Under the pieces are notes generated by a model. It had not been told where the DNA came from and searched no databases. It saw only the letters and a list, made by a program, of their open reading frames with translations. From contig NZ_RHLN01000001.1 in the NCBI RefSeq assembly GCF_004121075.1, positions 62,001-126,000 on the forward strand: DNA of 64,000 nucleotides, given 5' to 3'. The stretch is from Lutibacter sp. HS1-25 (GTDB lineage Bacteria; Bacteroidota; Bacteroidia; Flavobacteriales; Flavobacteriaceae). The number at the start of each line of letters is the position of its first letter. Within the stretch, counting starts at the first letter, position 1. The position numbers were made by a program, and so were the translations under genes. Of this stretch, positions 33,705-41,815 are shown in pieces.

Positions 33705-34355
33705 ATGGGGAACTCTCTAATAAAATATTTACTGCTTGTTATTGTATTAAATTTTATTTTAATACAAAATAGTTACGCTCAGGATAAAAATAATTTATGG
33801 TCATTTGGAATTGGAATTAATGCAATTGATTTTTATCCTACAAATGCTCCTAACACAGGTAATGAAGATGGTTTTTTTAATGAATTATTTAATATTAGAG
33901 ATCATTGGAACATTGGAGGTCCTCAGTTTTTAGTAACAAGACATTTAGTACAAAACCTTTCTATTGAAGGCTTGTTGGCAATAAATCAGGTTACAAAATA
34001 TGGAGATGTACAGTTAGATAAATCTACTTATTTTGGATTAGACCTTAACTTAAGATATAGTTTTATAGACACTACCAAAGACTTTACCATTTTTGTTTTG
34101 GCAGGTACAGGTTATACGTCTTTCAATCCAGAAACCGTTTGGATTGGTGGAACACCTATTAAATTTGGTAGCGGAGGAACAATTAATATTGGTGGTGGTG
34201 CTAATTATTGGTTTTCTAATACGCTTGGTTTAAATGTTGAAGCTTTATATAAATCTAGTGTGTCAGAGAAACTTCCATCGCATTTTTATTATGGTTTGAG
34301 TTTGGTTTATAGATTAAATCCTCCTGGAAAAAATAGCTGGAGAGATTGCTTCTAA
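33705..34355 (+). CDS. Outer-membrane beta-barrel protein, OmpA-N-terminal paralogue without the OmpA domain
   Basis: 216 residues with a signal peptide (about 1-25, ending SYAQ). It aligns with the barrel halves of the two OmpA proteins at 38892 and 40369: shared N-x-W-x-x-G-x-G-x-N-A-I/V-D-F-Y-P near residue 33, KDHWNI-like RDHWNI, and the FYYGLSLVY closing strand. Where those go on into TSP3 repeats and a peptidoglycan-binding domain, this one ends SWRDCF. The ATG is supported by a full promoter. It is either a truncated duplicate or a specialised small barrel; no frameshift remnant of an OmpA domain is seen downstream. Confidence 0.8.
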   Translation: MGNSLIKYLLLVIVLNFILIQNSYAQDKNNLWSFGIGINAIDFYPTNAPNTGNEDGFFNELFNIRDHWNIGGPQFLVTRHLVQNLSIEGLLAINQVTKYGDVQLDKSTYFGLDLNLRYSFIDTTKDFTIFVLAGTGYTSFNPETVWIGGTPIKFGSGGTINIGGGANYWFSNTLGLNVEALYKSSVSEKLPSHFYYGLSLVYRLNPPGKNSWRDCF

Positions 34356-34407
34356 TATTTCTATTTAAATTTAATATTTTGCTAACTTGCATTCTAATTT
34401 CTTTTGA

Positions 34408-37400
34408 ATGCAAAACACAAATTCATTTCAAATATACAATGCTTCCGCAGGTAGTGGAAAAACGTTTACATTGGTTAAAGAGTATTTAAAAATTCTTTTA
34501 TCAAGTGACAATGCGTTTAAATTTCATCAAATTTTAGCGGTAACTTTTACAAATAAAGCTGCCGGAGAAATGAAAGAACGTGTTATTGAAAGTTTGTATG
34601 CGTTTTCAACCAAAGAAGAAACGCCAATGCTTTCGCTAATTTGTGCTGAAACCAATTTACAACCATCAATAATTTTTAACCGATCTCAAAATGTTTTAAA
34701 TGCCATTTTGCAAAATTATTCAGCATTTAACATTACAACTATTGATAGTTTTACGCATAAATTAATTAGAACTTTTGCATACGATTTGGATCTTCCGCTA
34801 AATTCGGATGTAGAAATGGATACCGAAAGTTTGTTAAATGAAGCCGTTGATATTGTAATTTCTAAAATTGGCGATGATCAAAAGTTAACAGATTTGCTGG
34901 TAAATTTTGTGATTCAAAAATTAGACGATGATAAATCTTGGGACATTACCTTAGATTTAAAAAACTTTGCCAAAATTATTTTAAATGAAACCGATGCCAA
35001 TCATTTAAAATCACTCAATAAAGTTTCTATTGAAGCTTTTAAAACGCTCAAAGAAAACCTTCAAAAAGAAAATAAAAATATAGAAGCTGCTTTTAAAGAA
35101 ATAGGCAATAAAGGGCTTGAAATTATTGATAATAGCGGTGTAGAAAAAAACGAATTTGCTTATACAGGCGAAATGCCCAATCATTTTATAAAACTCAAAG
35201 ATTTAAAAATTGCTGACTTAAATTTTGAAGGTAGATTGGATAAAACCATTGCTCAAAATAAAAATTTTTATGCGGCTAAATGTAGCGCTTCATCAAAACA
35301 AATTATTGAGGGTATCGGGCAGGAATTGACTGCTTTGTATTACCAATCTAAAAATGTTTACAACGAGTTTTATAGTCAATATATTTTAAATCAATTAATT
35401 GTAGATAGTATCATTCCGTTGGCAGTTTTAAATTACATCAACAATGCACTTCAAGAGTTAAAAAAAGAAAATAACATTTTGTTAAATGCGGAGTTTAATC
35501 AGCTAATTAGCGATACCATTAAAGATGAACCAGCACCGTTTATTTATGAGCGAATAGGGGAAAAATTCCGTTATTATTTTATTGATGAAATGCAAGATAC
35601 ATCGGTATTGCAGTGGCAAAATTTAATTCCTTTAATTGAAAATGCCATTACTTCTGAAAACGAAATGGGTGAATCGGGTAAATTGTTGTTGGTAGGTGAT
35701 GCAAAACAATCTATTTATCGTTGGCGAGGTGGAAAAGCCGAACAATTTATTGGACTTTCAGCAAAAGAAAACAATGCAAATCCGTTTTTAGTTCATGAGA
35801 AAGTTGAAAATTTAGAGACTAATTTTAGAAGTTTTAGCGAAGTAATTAATTTCAACAATTCGTTTTTTACACATATTTCAAAATTTTTAACCAATCCAAA
35901 TTTTAGTAATTTATATGTTGAAGGCAATTGTCAAAAATTAAATTCAAAACAAGGTGGTTATGTGCAATTGTCTTTTGTTGAAAAAGAAAAAGATGATGAT
36001 GAAAAAGACTTGGTTTACGCTAAAAAAGTACTCGAAATAATTGAAAATTTAGATGCAAAATTTCAAAAAAATGAAGTTTGTGTTTTGGTGCGAACTAAAA
36101 AACAAGGAATTGAAGTTGCCAATTATTTAGCCGATAATAATATTGAAATCATTTCATCAGAAACTTTGCTGCTAAAAAACAGTAAAAAGGTCGATTTTAT
36201 AATCAATTTATTAAATGTAATTCAAAACCCAGCAGATAAAGAGTACAAAGTAAAACTCTTGTATTTTTTATATGAATTTTTGAAAATAGAGACAGATAAA
36301 CACGCTTTTTTAAGTGCGCATATCAATTTGCCAACCAATGCCTTTTTTGAAGAATTAAAACAATTTAGTACGCATTTTAATTATGATGAATTTATTCAGA
36401 TTCCTTTTTACGAAAGTATAGAATACATTATTAGAAGCTTTCATTTAGCGCCAGAATCCGACTCAAATATTCAGTTTTTTTTAGATATTATTTTTGAATA
36501 TCAGCAAAAAAAGCAAGTCTCTGTGGGTGGATTTTTAGAGCATTGGGAATTAAAAAAAGACAAGCTAAGTATTGTTGCACCTGAAGCTGAAAATGCAGTG
36601 CGAATTATGACCATTCATAAGGCAAAAGGTTTAGAGTTTCCAGTAGTAATTTTTCCGTATTCAATAGATATTTATCATCAAATTCAACCCAAAGTTTGGT
36701 ATCCTTATCAGCAATCAGCAGTTTTAAATTCGGTTTTAATCAACTATAGCGAAAAATTAAATGCCATTGGTACAGTTGGAGAAACGTTGTTTAGTGAACG
36801 AAAAGAAGAGTTAGAATTAGATAATTTTAATATTTTATATGTTGCTTTAACCAGAGCAGTAGAGCAATTGTATATAATTACCGATAAAAATATATTGAAA
36901 AGTGGTGAAGAAAATTTAAAACATACTTCGGGACTTTTTATCAATTATTTAAAAGAACAACATTTGTGGGATCCTGCACAGCCAGATTATGGTTTTGGTA
37001 ATAAAGAGCGCGGAGATTTTGAGCCGAAAGCTAAAAGCGATACCATTTCACAAACCAATTTTATTAGTAATTCTTGGAAAAATCATCAAATATCAATTGT
37101 TGCAAATTCTTCATTGTTGTGGGATACTGAACAAGGAAATGCCATTATTTACGGAAATTTAATTCATGAGATGTTGGCAAATATTAAAACCGAAAATGAT
37201 ATTTCTGAAGTCATCAATCAATATTTATTTAAAGGAATTATTACCAATGAAAATAAAAGTGAAATTGAGGCTCTTATATATAAGGTAGTAAAACATCCAA
37301 AATTAGAAGCGTATTTTAGTCAAAACAATGTTGTTTATAATGAACGTGAAATTTTAACTTCAGAAAATACGATTATAATTCCAGACAGATTGGTTGTTAA

Positions 37401-37563
37401 CAATAATAAGGTAACTATTATAGATTATAAAACAGGAAAACCCGATGATAAATATGCGCGTCAAATTAATGGATATGCCTATGTTTTAAAAGGGTTGGGG
37501 TTTTTTGTTGAAAAAAAATTATTGGTTTATATAGATTCAGAAATTACAATTGAAGAAATTTAA
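34408..37563 (+). CDS. AddA-like UvrD helicase/exonuclease subunit
   Basis: 1051 residues. Superfamily 1A helicase: Walker A NASAGSGKTFTLVKEYL (about 11-27), Walker B YFIDEMQDTSVLQWQNL (about 391), LLVGDAKQSIYRWRGGKAE (about 430), IMTIHKAKGLEFPVVIFPY (about 732) and LYVALTRAVEQLYI (about 813). A C-terminal PD-(D/E)xK nuclease follows with GNLIHEMLA (about 917) and PDRLVVNNN...IIDYKTGKPD (about 992). It corresponds to AddA or RecB and resects double-strand ends for recombination. Its probable partner is the gene at 41816-44557, 4.2 kb downstream, a separation that is unusual in other phyla where addB and addA are adjacent. Confidence 0.9.
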   Translation: MQNTNSFQIYNASAGSGKTFTLVKEYLKILLSSDNAFKFHQILAVTFTNKAAGEMKERVIESLYAFSTKEETPMLSLICAETNLQPSIIFNRSQNVLNAILQNYSAFNITTIDSFTHKLIRTFAYDLDLPLNSDVEMDTESLLNEAVDIVISKIGDDQKLTDLLVNFVIQKLDDDKSWDITLDLKNFAKIILNETDANHLKSLNKVSIEAFKTLKENLQKENKNIEAAFKEIGNKGLEIIDNSGVEKNEFAYTGEMPNHFIKLKDLKIADLNFEGRLDKTIAQNKNFYAAKCSASSKQIIEGIGQELTALYYQSKNVYNEFYSQYILNQLIVDSIIPLAVLNYINNALQELKKENNILLNAEFNQLISDTIKDEPAPFIYERIGEKFRYYFIDEMQDTSVLQWQNLIPLIENAITSENEMGESGKLLLVGDAKQSIYRWRGGKAEQFIGLSAKENNANPFLVHEKVENLETNFRSFSEVINFNNSFFTHISKFLTNPNFSNLYVEGNCQKLNSKQGGYVQLSFVEKEKDDDEKDLVYAKKVLEIIENLDAKFQKNEVCVLVRTKKQGIEVANYLADNNIEIISSETLLLKNSKKVDFIINLLNVIQNPADKEYKVKLLYFLYEFLKIETDKHAFLSAHINLPTNAFFEELKQFSTHFNYDEFIQIPFYESIEYIIRSFHLAPESDSNIQFFLDIIFEYQQKKQVSVGGFLEHWELKKDKLSIVAPEAENAVRIMTIHKAKGLEFPVVIFPYSIDIYHQIQPKVWYPYQQSAVLNSVLINYSEKLNAIGTVGETLFSERKEELELDNFNILYVALTRAVEQLYIITDKNILKSGEENLKHTSGLFINYLKEQHLWDPAQPDYGFGNKERGDFEPKAKSDTISQTNFISNSWKNHQISIVANSSLLWDTEQGNAIIYGNLIHEMLANIKTENDISEVINQYLFKGIITNENKSEIEALIYKVVKHPKLEAYFSQNNVVYNEREILTSENTIIIPDRLVVNNNKVTIIDYKTGKPDDKYARQINGYAYVLKGLGFFVEKKLLVYIDSEITIEEI

Positions 37564-37582
37564 AATATAAAAAACTATTATT

Positions 37583-38785
37583 ATGTACGGCAATATTAAA
37601 CAGTATTTACAAAAAGAGCTACAAGAAATTAAAGATGCAGGTTTGTATAAATCTGAACGTATTATTACAACCTCGCAAGATGCAGTTATTAAAATTAACA
37701 CAGGGCAAGAGGTGGTTAATTTTTGTGCAAATAATTATTTGGGTTTGTCTAACAATCCCGAAGTTATTCAAGCAGCAAAAGTTGCTATGGATACGCATGG
37801 TTACGGTATGTCCTCAGTTAGATTTATTTGTGGAACACAAGATATTCATAAAGAACTTGAAACAAAAATTGCTGAATTTTATCAAACTGAAGATACCATT
37901 TTGTATGCAGCTGCTTTTGATGCCAATGGCGGTGTTTTTGAACCGTTATTTTCAGATGAAGATGCGATTATTTCCGATGCTTTAAACCATGCTTCAATAA
38001 TTGACGGTGTTCGTTTGTGTAAAGCTGATAGATATAGATACAATAACAATGATATGGTTTCTCTTGAAGAGCAATTGATTGAAGCCAACAAACAACAACA
38101 CAGATTTAAAATTATTGTAACCGATGGTGTTTTTTCAATGGACGGTGTAGTGGCAAGTCTTGATAAAATTTGTGATTTAGCCGATAAATATGATGCGTTG
38201 GTCATGGTTGATGAATGTCATGCTGCCGGATTTATAGGCAAAACAGGTAGAGGTACCTTAGAACTGAAAAATGTTATGGGTAGAGTAGATATTGTTACAG
38301 GTACTTTAGGCAAGGCACTTGGAGGTGCAATGGGGGGCTATACAACGGGTAAAAAAGAAATTATCGAATTGTTGCGTCAAAGATCAAGACCATACTTATT
38401 TTCAAATTCTTTAGCCCCAGCAATAGTAGGGGCTTCATTAAAAGTATTTGAAATGCTTTCAAATAGTACTGATTTAAGAGATAAACTAGAATGGAATACA
38501 AATTATTTTAAAGAAAAAATGATTCAGGCTGGTTTTGATATTGTTAAGGGAGACTCGGCCATTGTTCCAGTTATGTTATATGATGCAAAACTTTCGCAGC
38601 AAATGGCAAACCAACTTTTAGAAGAAGGAATTTATGTAGTTGGCTTCTTTTTTCCTGTCGTTCCAAAAGGAAAAGCACGAATTAGAGTTCAATTATCAGC
38701 AGCACATTCAAAAGAAAATTTAGATAAAGCTATAAATGCTTTTGTTAAAGTTGGGTTAAACTTAAAGGTAATTGAGAAAAATTAA
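37583..38785 (+). CDS. kbl: Glycine C-acetyltransferase (2-amino-3-ketobutyrate CoA ligase)
   Basis: 400 residues, alpha-oxoamine synthase family (PLP fold type I). Features: GKxHxL-like N-terminus, [16 protein letters not shown] (about 46-61), [18 protein letters not shown], the aspartate block [18 protein letters not shown] (about 207-224) and the PLP lysine in [14 protein letters not shown] (K244). It converts 2-amino-3-ketobutyrate and CoA to glycine and acetyl-CoA in threonine breakdown. BioF or serine palmitoyltransferase are alternatives, but the R-F-I-C-G-T motif and length fit Kbl. It follows the AddA-like gene by 19 bp without clear functional link. Confidence 0.9.
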   Translation: MYGNIKQYLQKELQEIKDAGLYKSERIITTSQDAVIKINTGQEVVNFCANNYLGLSNNPEVIQAAKVAMDTHGYGMSSVRFICGTQDIHKELETKIAEFYQTEDTILYAAAFDANGGVFEPLFSDEDAIISDALNHASIIDGVRLCKADRYRYNNNDMVSLEEQLIEANKQQHRFKIIVTDGVFSMDGVVASLDKICDLADKYDALVMVDECHAAGFIGKTGRGTLELKNVMGRVDIVTGTLGKALGGAMGGYTTGKKEIIELLRQRSRPYLFSNSLAPAIVGASLKVFEMLSNSTDLRDKLEWNTNYFKEKMIQAGFDIVKGDSAIVPVMLYDAKLSQQMANQLLEEGIYVVGFFFPVVPKGKARIRVQLSAAHSKENLDKAINAFVKVGLNLKVIEKN

Positions 38786-38814
38786 AAAAAAATACCATGT
38801 TTCATATTATTTTG

Positions 38815-38822
38815 TATTTTTG
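38815..38822 (+). promoter_or_regulatory. Candidate -7 element (TATTTTTG) upstream of ompA
   Basis: Matches TAnnTTTG, 69 bp before the ATG at 38892. No TTG at -33, so only half the consensus is met. Confidence 0.3.
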
Positions 38823-38891
38823 TTTAATATTTGCAGCTATAATTGGCTCGATATTTATTAACAAAAGAACATTTAATTTAAAATTTTGAAA

Positions 38892-40256
38892 ATGAAACAT
38901 TTAAAGGTAGCCTTATTGGCTTTGTTATTAGTTACAGGTTTCAGCAATGTAAACGCACAGGACCAAAACAATCCTTGGGCAGTTGGCTTTGGTGTAAACG
39001 CAGTAGATTTTTATCCTGCAAACCCTCAAACTGAATGGGGAGGAAACTGGATGAACGAGTTTATGAATGCTAAAGATCACTGGAATATTGTTCCAGCAAT
39101 TAGCCGATTAACTGTTGGAAGATATATTTCTGATGGATTTACCGTAGAAGTTGATGGTAGTTTTAATATAATCAAGAATATGGGAGATATGCCAGTAAGT
39201 GATTTATCTTTCTGGACTGTTGATGGTGTTGTAAAATGGTCTATTGCTAGTGTAGCTGAATTAGGTTTTTGGGAACCATACTTATTAGTAGGTGGTGGTT
39301 ATACTTGGTTAGATGATTTAAATACTGGTGCATTAAATGGTGGTGTAGGTATGAATTTCTGGATCAATGATAAAGTTGGTATTAATCTTGAATCTAAATT
39401 AAGAGAAACTTTCAAAAGTGATCTTGATGCTCATTTTCAACACAGTTTAGGTATTATCTTTAAAATGGGTGGTACAGATACTGATGGTGATGGTGTTTAT
39501 GACAAATTTGACGCTTGTCCAGAAGTATTCGGTTTAGCTGAATTTGATGGTTGTCCTGATACTGATGGTGACGGAATTATTGATTCATTAGATGCTTGTC
39601 CAGATGTTGCTGGTTTAGCTGAATTCAATGGTTGTCCTGATACTGATGGTGATGGTGTTCCAGATGCAAAAGATGCTTGTCCAGATGTTGCTGGTTTAGT
39701 TCAATTTGATGGTTGTCCAGATGCTGACGGTGATGGTACTCCAGAACCAAAAGACCAATGTCCTACAGTTGCTGGTCCAGTTGAAAATAACGGTTGTCCT
39801 TGGCCAGATCAAGATGGTGACGGTGTAGCTGATAAAGACGATAAATGTCCTACAGTTGCAGGTCCAGCTTCTAATCAAGGTTGTCCAGACGAATTAACTG
39901 TTGAGCATTCTGAGGCTTTAAAACAATTAGCAAGAACAGTATATTTTGAAACTGGAAAAGCTACATTCAAAGCTGAAACTATTGGTCGTTTAGATACTGC
40001 TTTTGGTATTATCAATGAATACCCAGTTTCTAAATTCCATATTGAAGGTCACACAGATAGTACTGGTAGTAATGCAATTAATGCTAAATTATCTACTGCT
40101 AGAGCTAACGCTGTAAAAGAATATTTAATTTCTAAAGGTTTCCCAGCTGATCATTTAACTTCAGAAGGTTATGGTTCTTCTCAACCAGTAGATTCTAACA
40201 AAACTGCTTCAGGAAGAGCAATGAATAGACGTGTGGAAATTAAATTAGTAAAATAA
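38892..40256 (+). CDS. OmpA family protein with TSP3 repeats, copy 1
   Basis: 454 residues from the ATG at 38892. Signal peptide (about 1-22, NVNAQ), N-terminal beta barrel (about 23-195), five to six calcium-binding thrombospondin type-3 repeats (about 198-330; repeated DTDGDG and D-x-C-P), and a C-terminal OmpA domain (about 340-452: [40 protein letters not shown]) that binds peptidoglycan. It anchors the outer membrane to the cell wall. Codon use is more regular and GC-richer than most neighbours, as for highly expressed genes. A strong terminator follows at 40280. The paralogue at 40369 has fewer repeats. Confidence 0.95.
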   Translation: MKHLKVALLALLLVTGFSNVNAQDQNNPWAVGFGVNAVDFYPANPQTEWGGNWMNEFMNAKDHWNIVPAISRLTVGRYISDGFTVEVDGSFNIIKNMGDMPVSDLSFWTVDGVVKWSIASVAELGFWEPYLLVGGGYTWLDDLNTGALNGGVGMNFWINDKVGINLESKLRETFKSDLDAHFQHSLGIIFKMGGTDTDGDGVYDKFDACPEVFGLAEFDGCPDTDGDGIIDSLDACPDVAGLAEFNGCPDTDGDGVPDAKDACPDVAGLVQFDGCPDADGDGTPEPKDQCPTVAGPVENNGCPWPDQDGDGVADKDDKCPTVAGPASNQGCPDELTVEHSEALKQLARTVYFETGKATFKAETIGRLDTAFGIINEYPVSKFHIEGHTDSTGSNAINAKLSTARANAVKEYLISKGFPADHLTSEGYGSSQPVDSNKTASGRAMNRRVEIKLVK

Positions 40257-40279
40257 TTTATTCAACATATAAACAATTT

Positions 40280-40312
40280 AAAAGCCGTTCGCATAGCGAA
40301 TGGCTTTTTTTG
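40280..40312 (+). terminator. Intrinsic terminator of ompA copy 1
   Basis: AAAAGCCGTTCGC (40280-40292), loop ATA, GCGAATGGCTTTT (40296-40308, one G-U pair), then a T-run. Confidence 0.88.
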
Positions 40313-40368
40313 TATAGAATTATTTTGTGAATAAAAATATACACCTTAAATTAGACTAAATTTAATTG

Positions 40369-41694
40369 ATGAAAATGAAAAATTTAATAAAACTCACCTT
40401 AATTATTACCGTTTTAATTAGTGCAAATATAAAGGCTCAAGATAAAGACCATCAGTGGATGGTGACTTTGGGTACAAACGCTATTGATTATTACCCAACA
40501 AATATTAGTGGTATGCCAACTGATGATGGAGAAACTTTAGATTGGTTCGATCAATATTATAATTTCTCTCATTATAATTTTGGTTTGCAGTTTTCAGTAG
40601 AAAGGTATATTTCTGATAGTTTTAATGCTGAATTGTCTTTTTCATTTAATAAAATTAAAGAATTTGGAAGTATAACTTTAGATTCTAAAGTGCCTCTTTT
40701 TGTAATAGATTTAAATGCAAATTACAATTTAAATAAGTTGTTTGGTCCAACTGGTTTTTTTGAACCTTATATTTTAGCAGGTTTTGGTTATACTTCTCAA
40801 AATAGTTCTAATGATAAATATCCATTTAATAGCGCTATGAATTTAAATGGTGGTTTAGGTGCTAAGTTTTGGATTACTGAGAATTTTGGCGCAAGACTTC
40901 AGGTAGCATTAAAATATTTTACAAATGATGGGTCTTATCGTCATTTTCAACATTCAATTGGTTTAGTTTATAAATTTGGAAGTGATCAAGATTTTGACAA
41001 TGATGGTGTTCCAAATAGATTGGATAATTGTCCTGAGATATTTGGATTGGCTGAATTTAATGGTTGCCCAGATACTGATGGTGATGGAATAATTGACGAC
41101 CAAGATGCTTGTCCTACCGTTGCTGGTATTTTGGCTGAAAAAGGTTGTCCAGAAAGAGATAATGATGGTGATGGAGTTGTAGACAGTCTTGATAAATGTA
41201 AATATATTGCAGGAGCAGTTGAAAATAATGGTTGTCCTTGGCCTGATACAGATGGAGATGGTATTTTAGATAAAGATGATGAATGTCCAGAGTTATTTGG
41301 TTCTGTAGCTAAAAAAGGTTGTCCAGAAGCGGTTTCAGCTGAATCAATGAATACCTTGAAAGAATTGGCTAGGTCGGTTTATTTTGAGACAGATAAAGCT
41401 GTTTTTACAAATGAAGCAATAGGGCGTTTAGACTTAATGCTAGCTATTTTAAAGCAATATCCAACTGCCAAGTTTATTGTTGAAGGACACACAGATGATG
41501 ATGGTTCTGAATATTTTAATCAAATTTTGTCTGAAGACAGAGCCAATGCGGTTAAAAAATATTTCGTTTCAAAAGGTATCAATGAGCAAAATTTAACTGC
41601 TAAAGGATTTGGAAGTTCAATTCCTTTAGAATCTAATGCAACTGAAGCTGGTAGAGCAGTTAATAGACGTGTAGAAATTAAATTGGTTCAATAA
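40369..41694 (+). CDS. OmpA family protein with TSP3 repeats, copy 2
   Basis: 441 residues from the ATG at 40369 (a TTG one codon earlier is unlikely). Signal peptide (about 1-22), barrel (about 23-208), four TSP3 repeats (about 209-315, D-N/T-D-G-D-G) and OmpA domain (about 325-440: [44 protein letters not shown]). It is a tandem duplicate of the preceding gene with one or two fewer repeats and a lower-GC, less biased codon choice, suggesting lower expression. It has its own terminator-bounded unit. Confidence 0.93.
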   Translation: MKMKNLIKLTLIITVLISANIKAQDKDHQWMVTLGTNAIDYYPTNISGMPTDDGETLDWFDQYYNFSHYNFGLQFSVERYISDSFNAELSFSFNKIKEFGSITLDSKVPLFVIDLNANYNLNKLFGPTGFFEPYILAGFGYTSQNSSNDKYPFNSAMNLNGGLGAKFWITENFGARLQVALKYFTNDGSYRHFQHSIGLVYKFGSDQDFDNDGVPNRLDNCPEIFGLAEFNGCPDTDGDGIIDDQDACPTVAGILAEKGCPERDNDGDGVVDSLDKCKYIAGAVENNGCPWPDTDGDGILDKDDECPELFGSVAKKGCPEAVSAESMNTLKELARSVYFETDKAVFTNEAIGRLDLMLAILKQYPTAKFIVEGHTDDDGSEYFNQILSEDRANAVKKYFVSKGINEQNLTAKGFGSSIPLESNATEAGRAVNRRVEIKLVQ

Positions 41695-41757
41695 ATTTAA
41701 AAATTTTTAGTAAATAAAGGCAATTTATTAAACTGTTGCTTTTATTTAAAAATACTC

Positions 41758-41798
41758 ATAAAAAAGTCACTTCGTTTGAAATGGCTTTTTTATTTTTA
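41758..41798 (+). terminator. Probable terminator of ompA copy 2
   Basis: AAAAAAGTCACTTC pairs with GAAATGGCTTTTTT (one wobble, one mismatch) and a T-rich tail follows. Lies 18 bp before the next ATG. Confidence 0.65.
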
Positions 41799-41815
41799 TA
41801 GCTATATTCAATTTT

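Noticed and set aside
38797-38889. 30-codon frame (MFHIILYFCLIFAAII...) before ompA
   Set aside because: It looks like a small membrane peptide, but it overlaps the candidate -7 element of ompA and AT-rich DNA yields such hydrophobic frames by chance.
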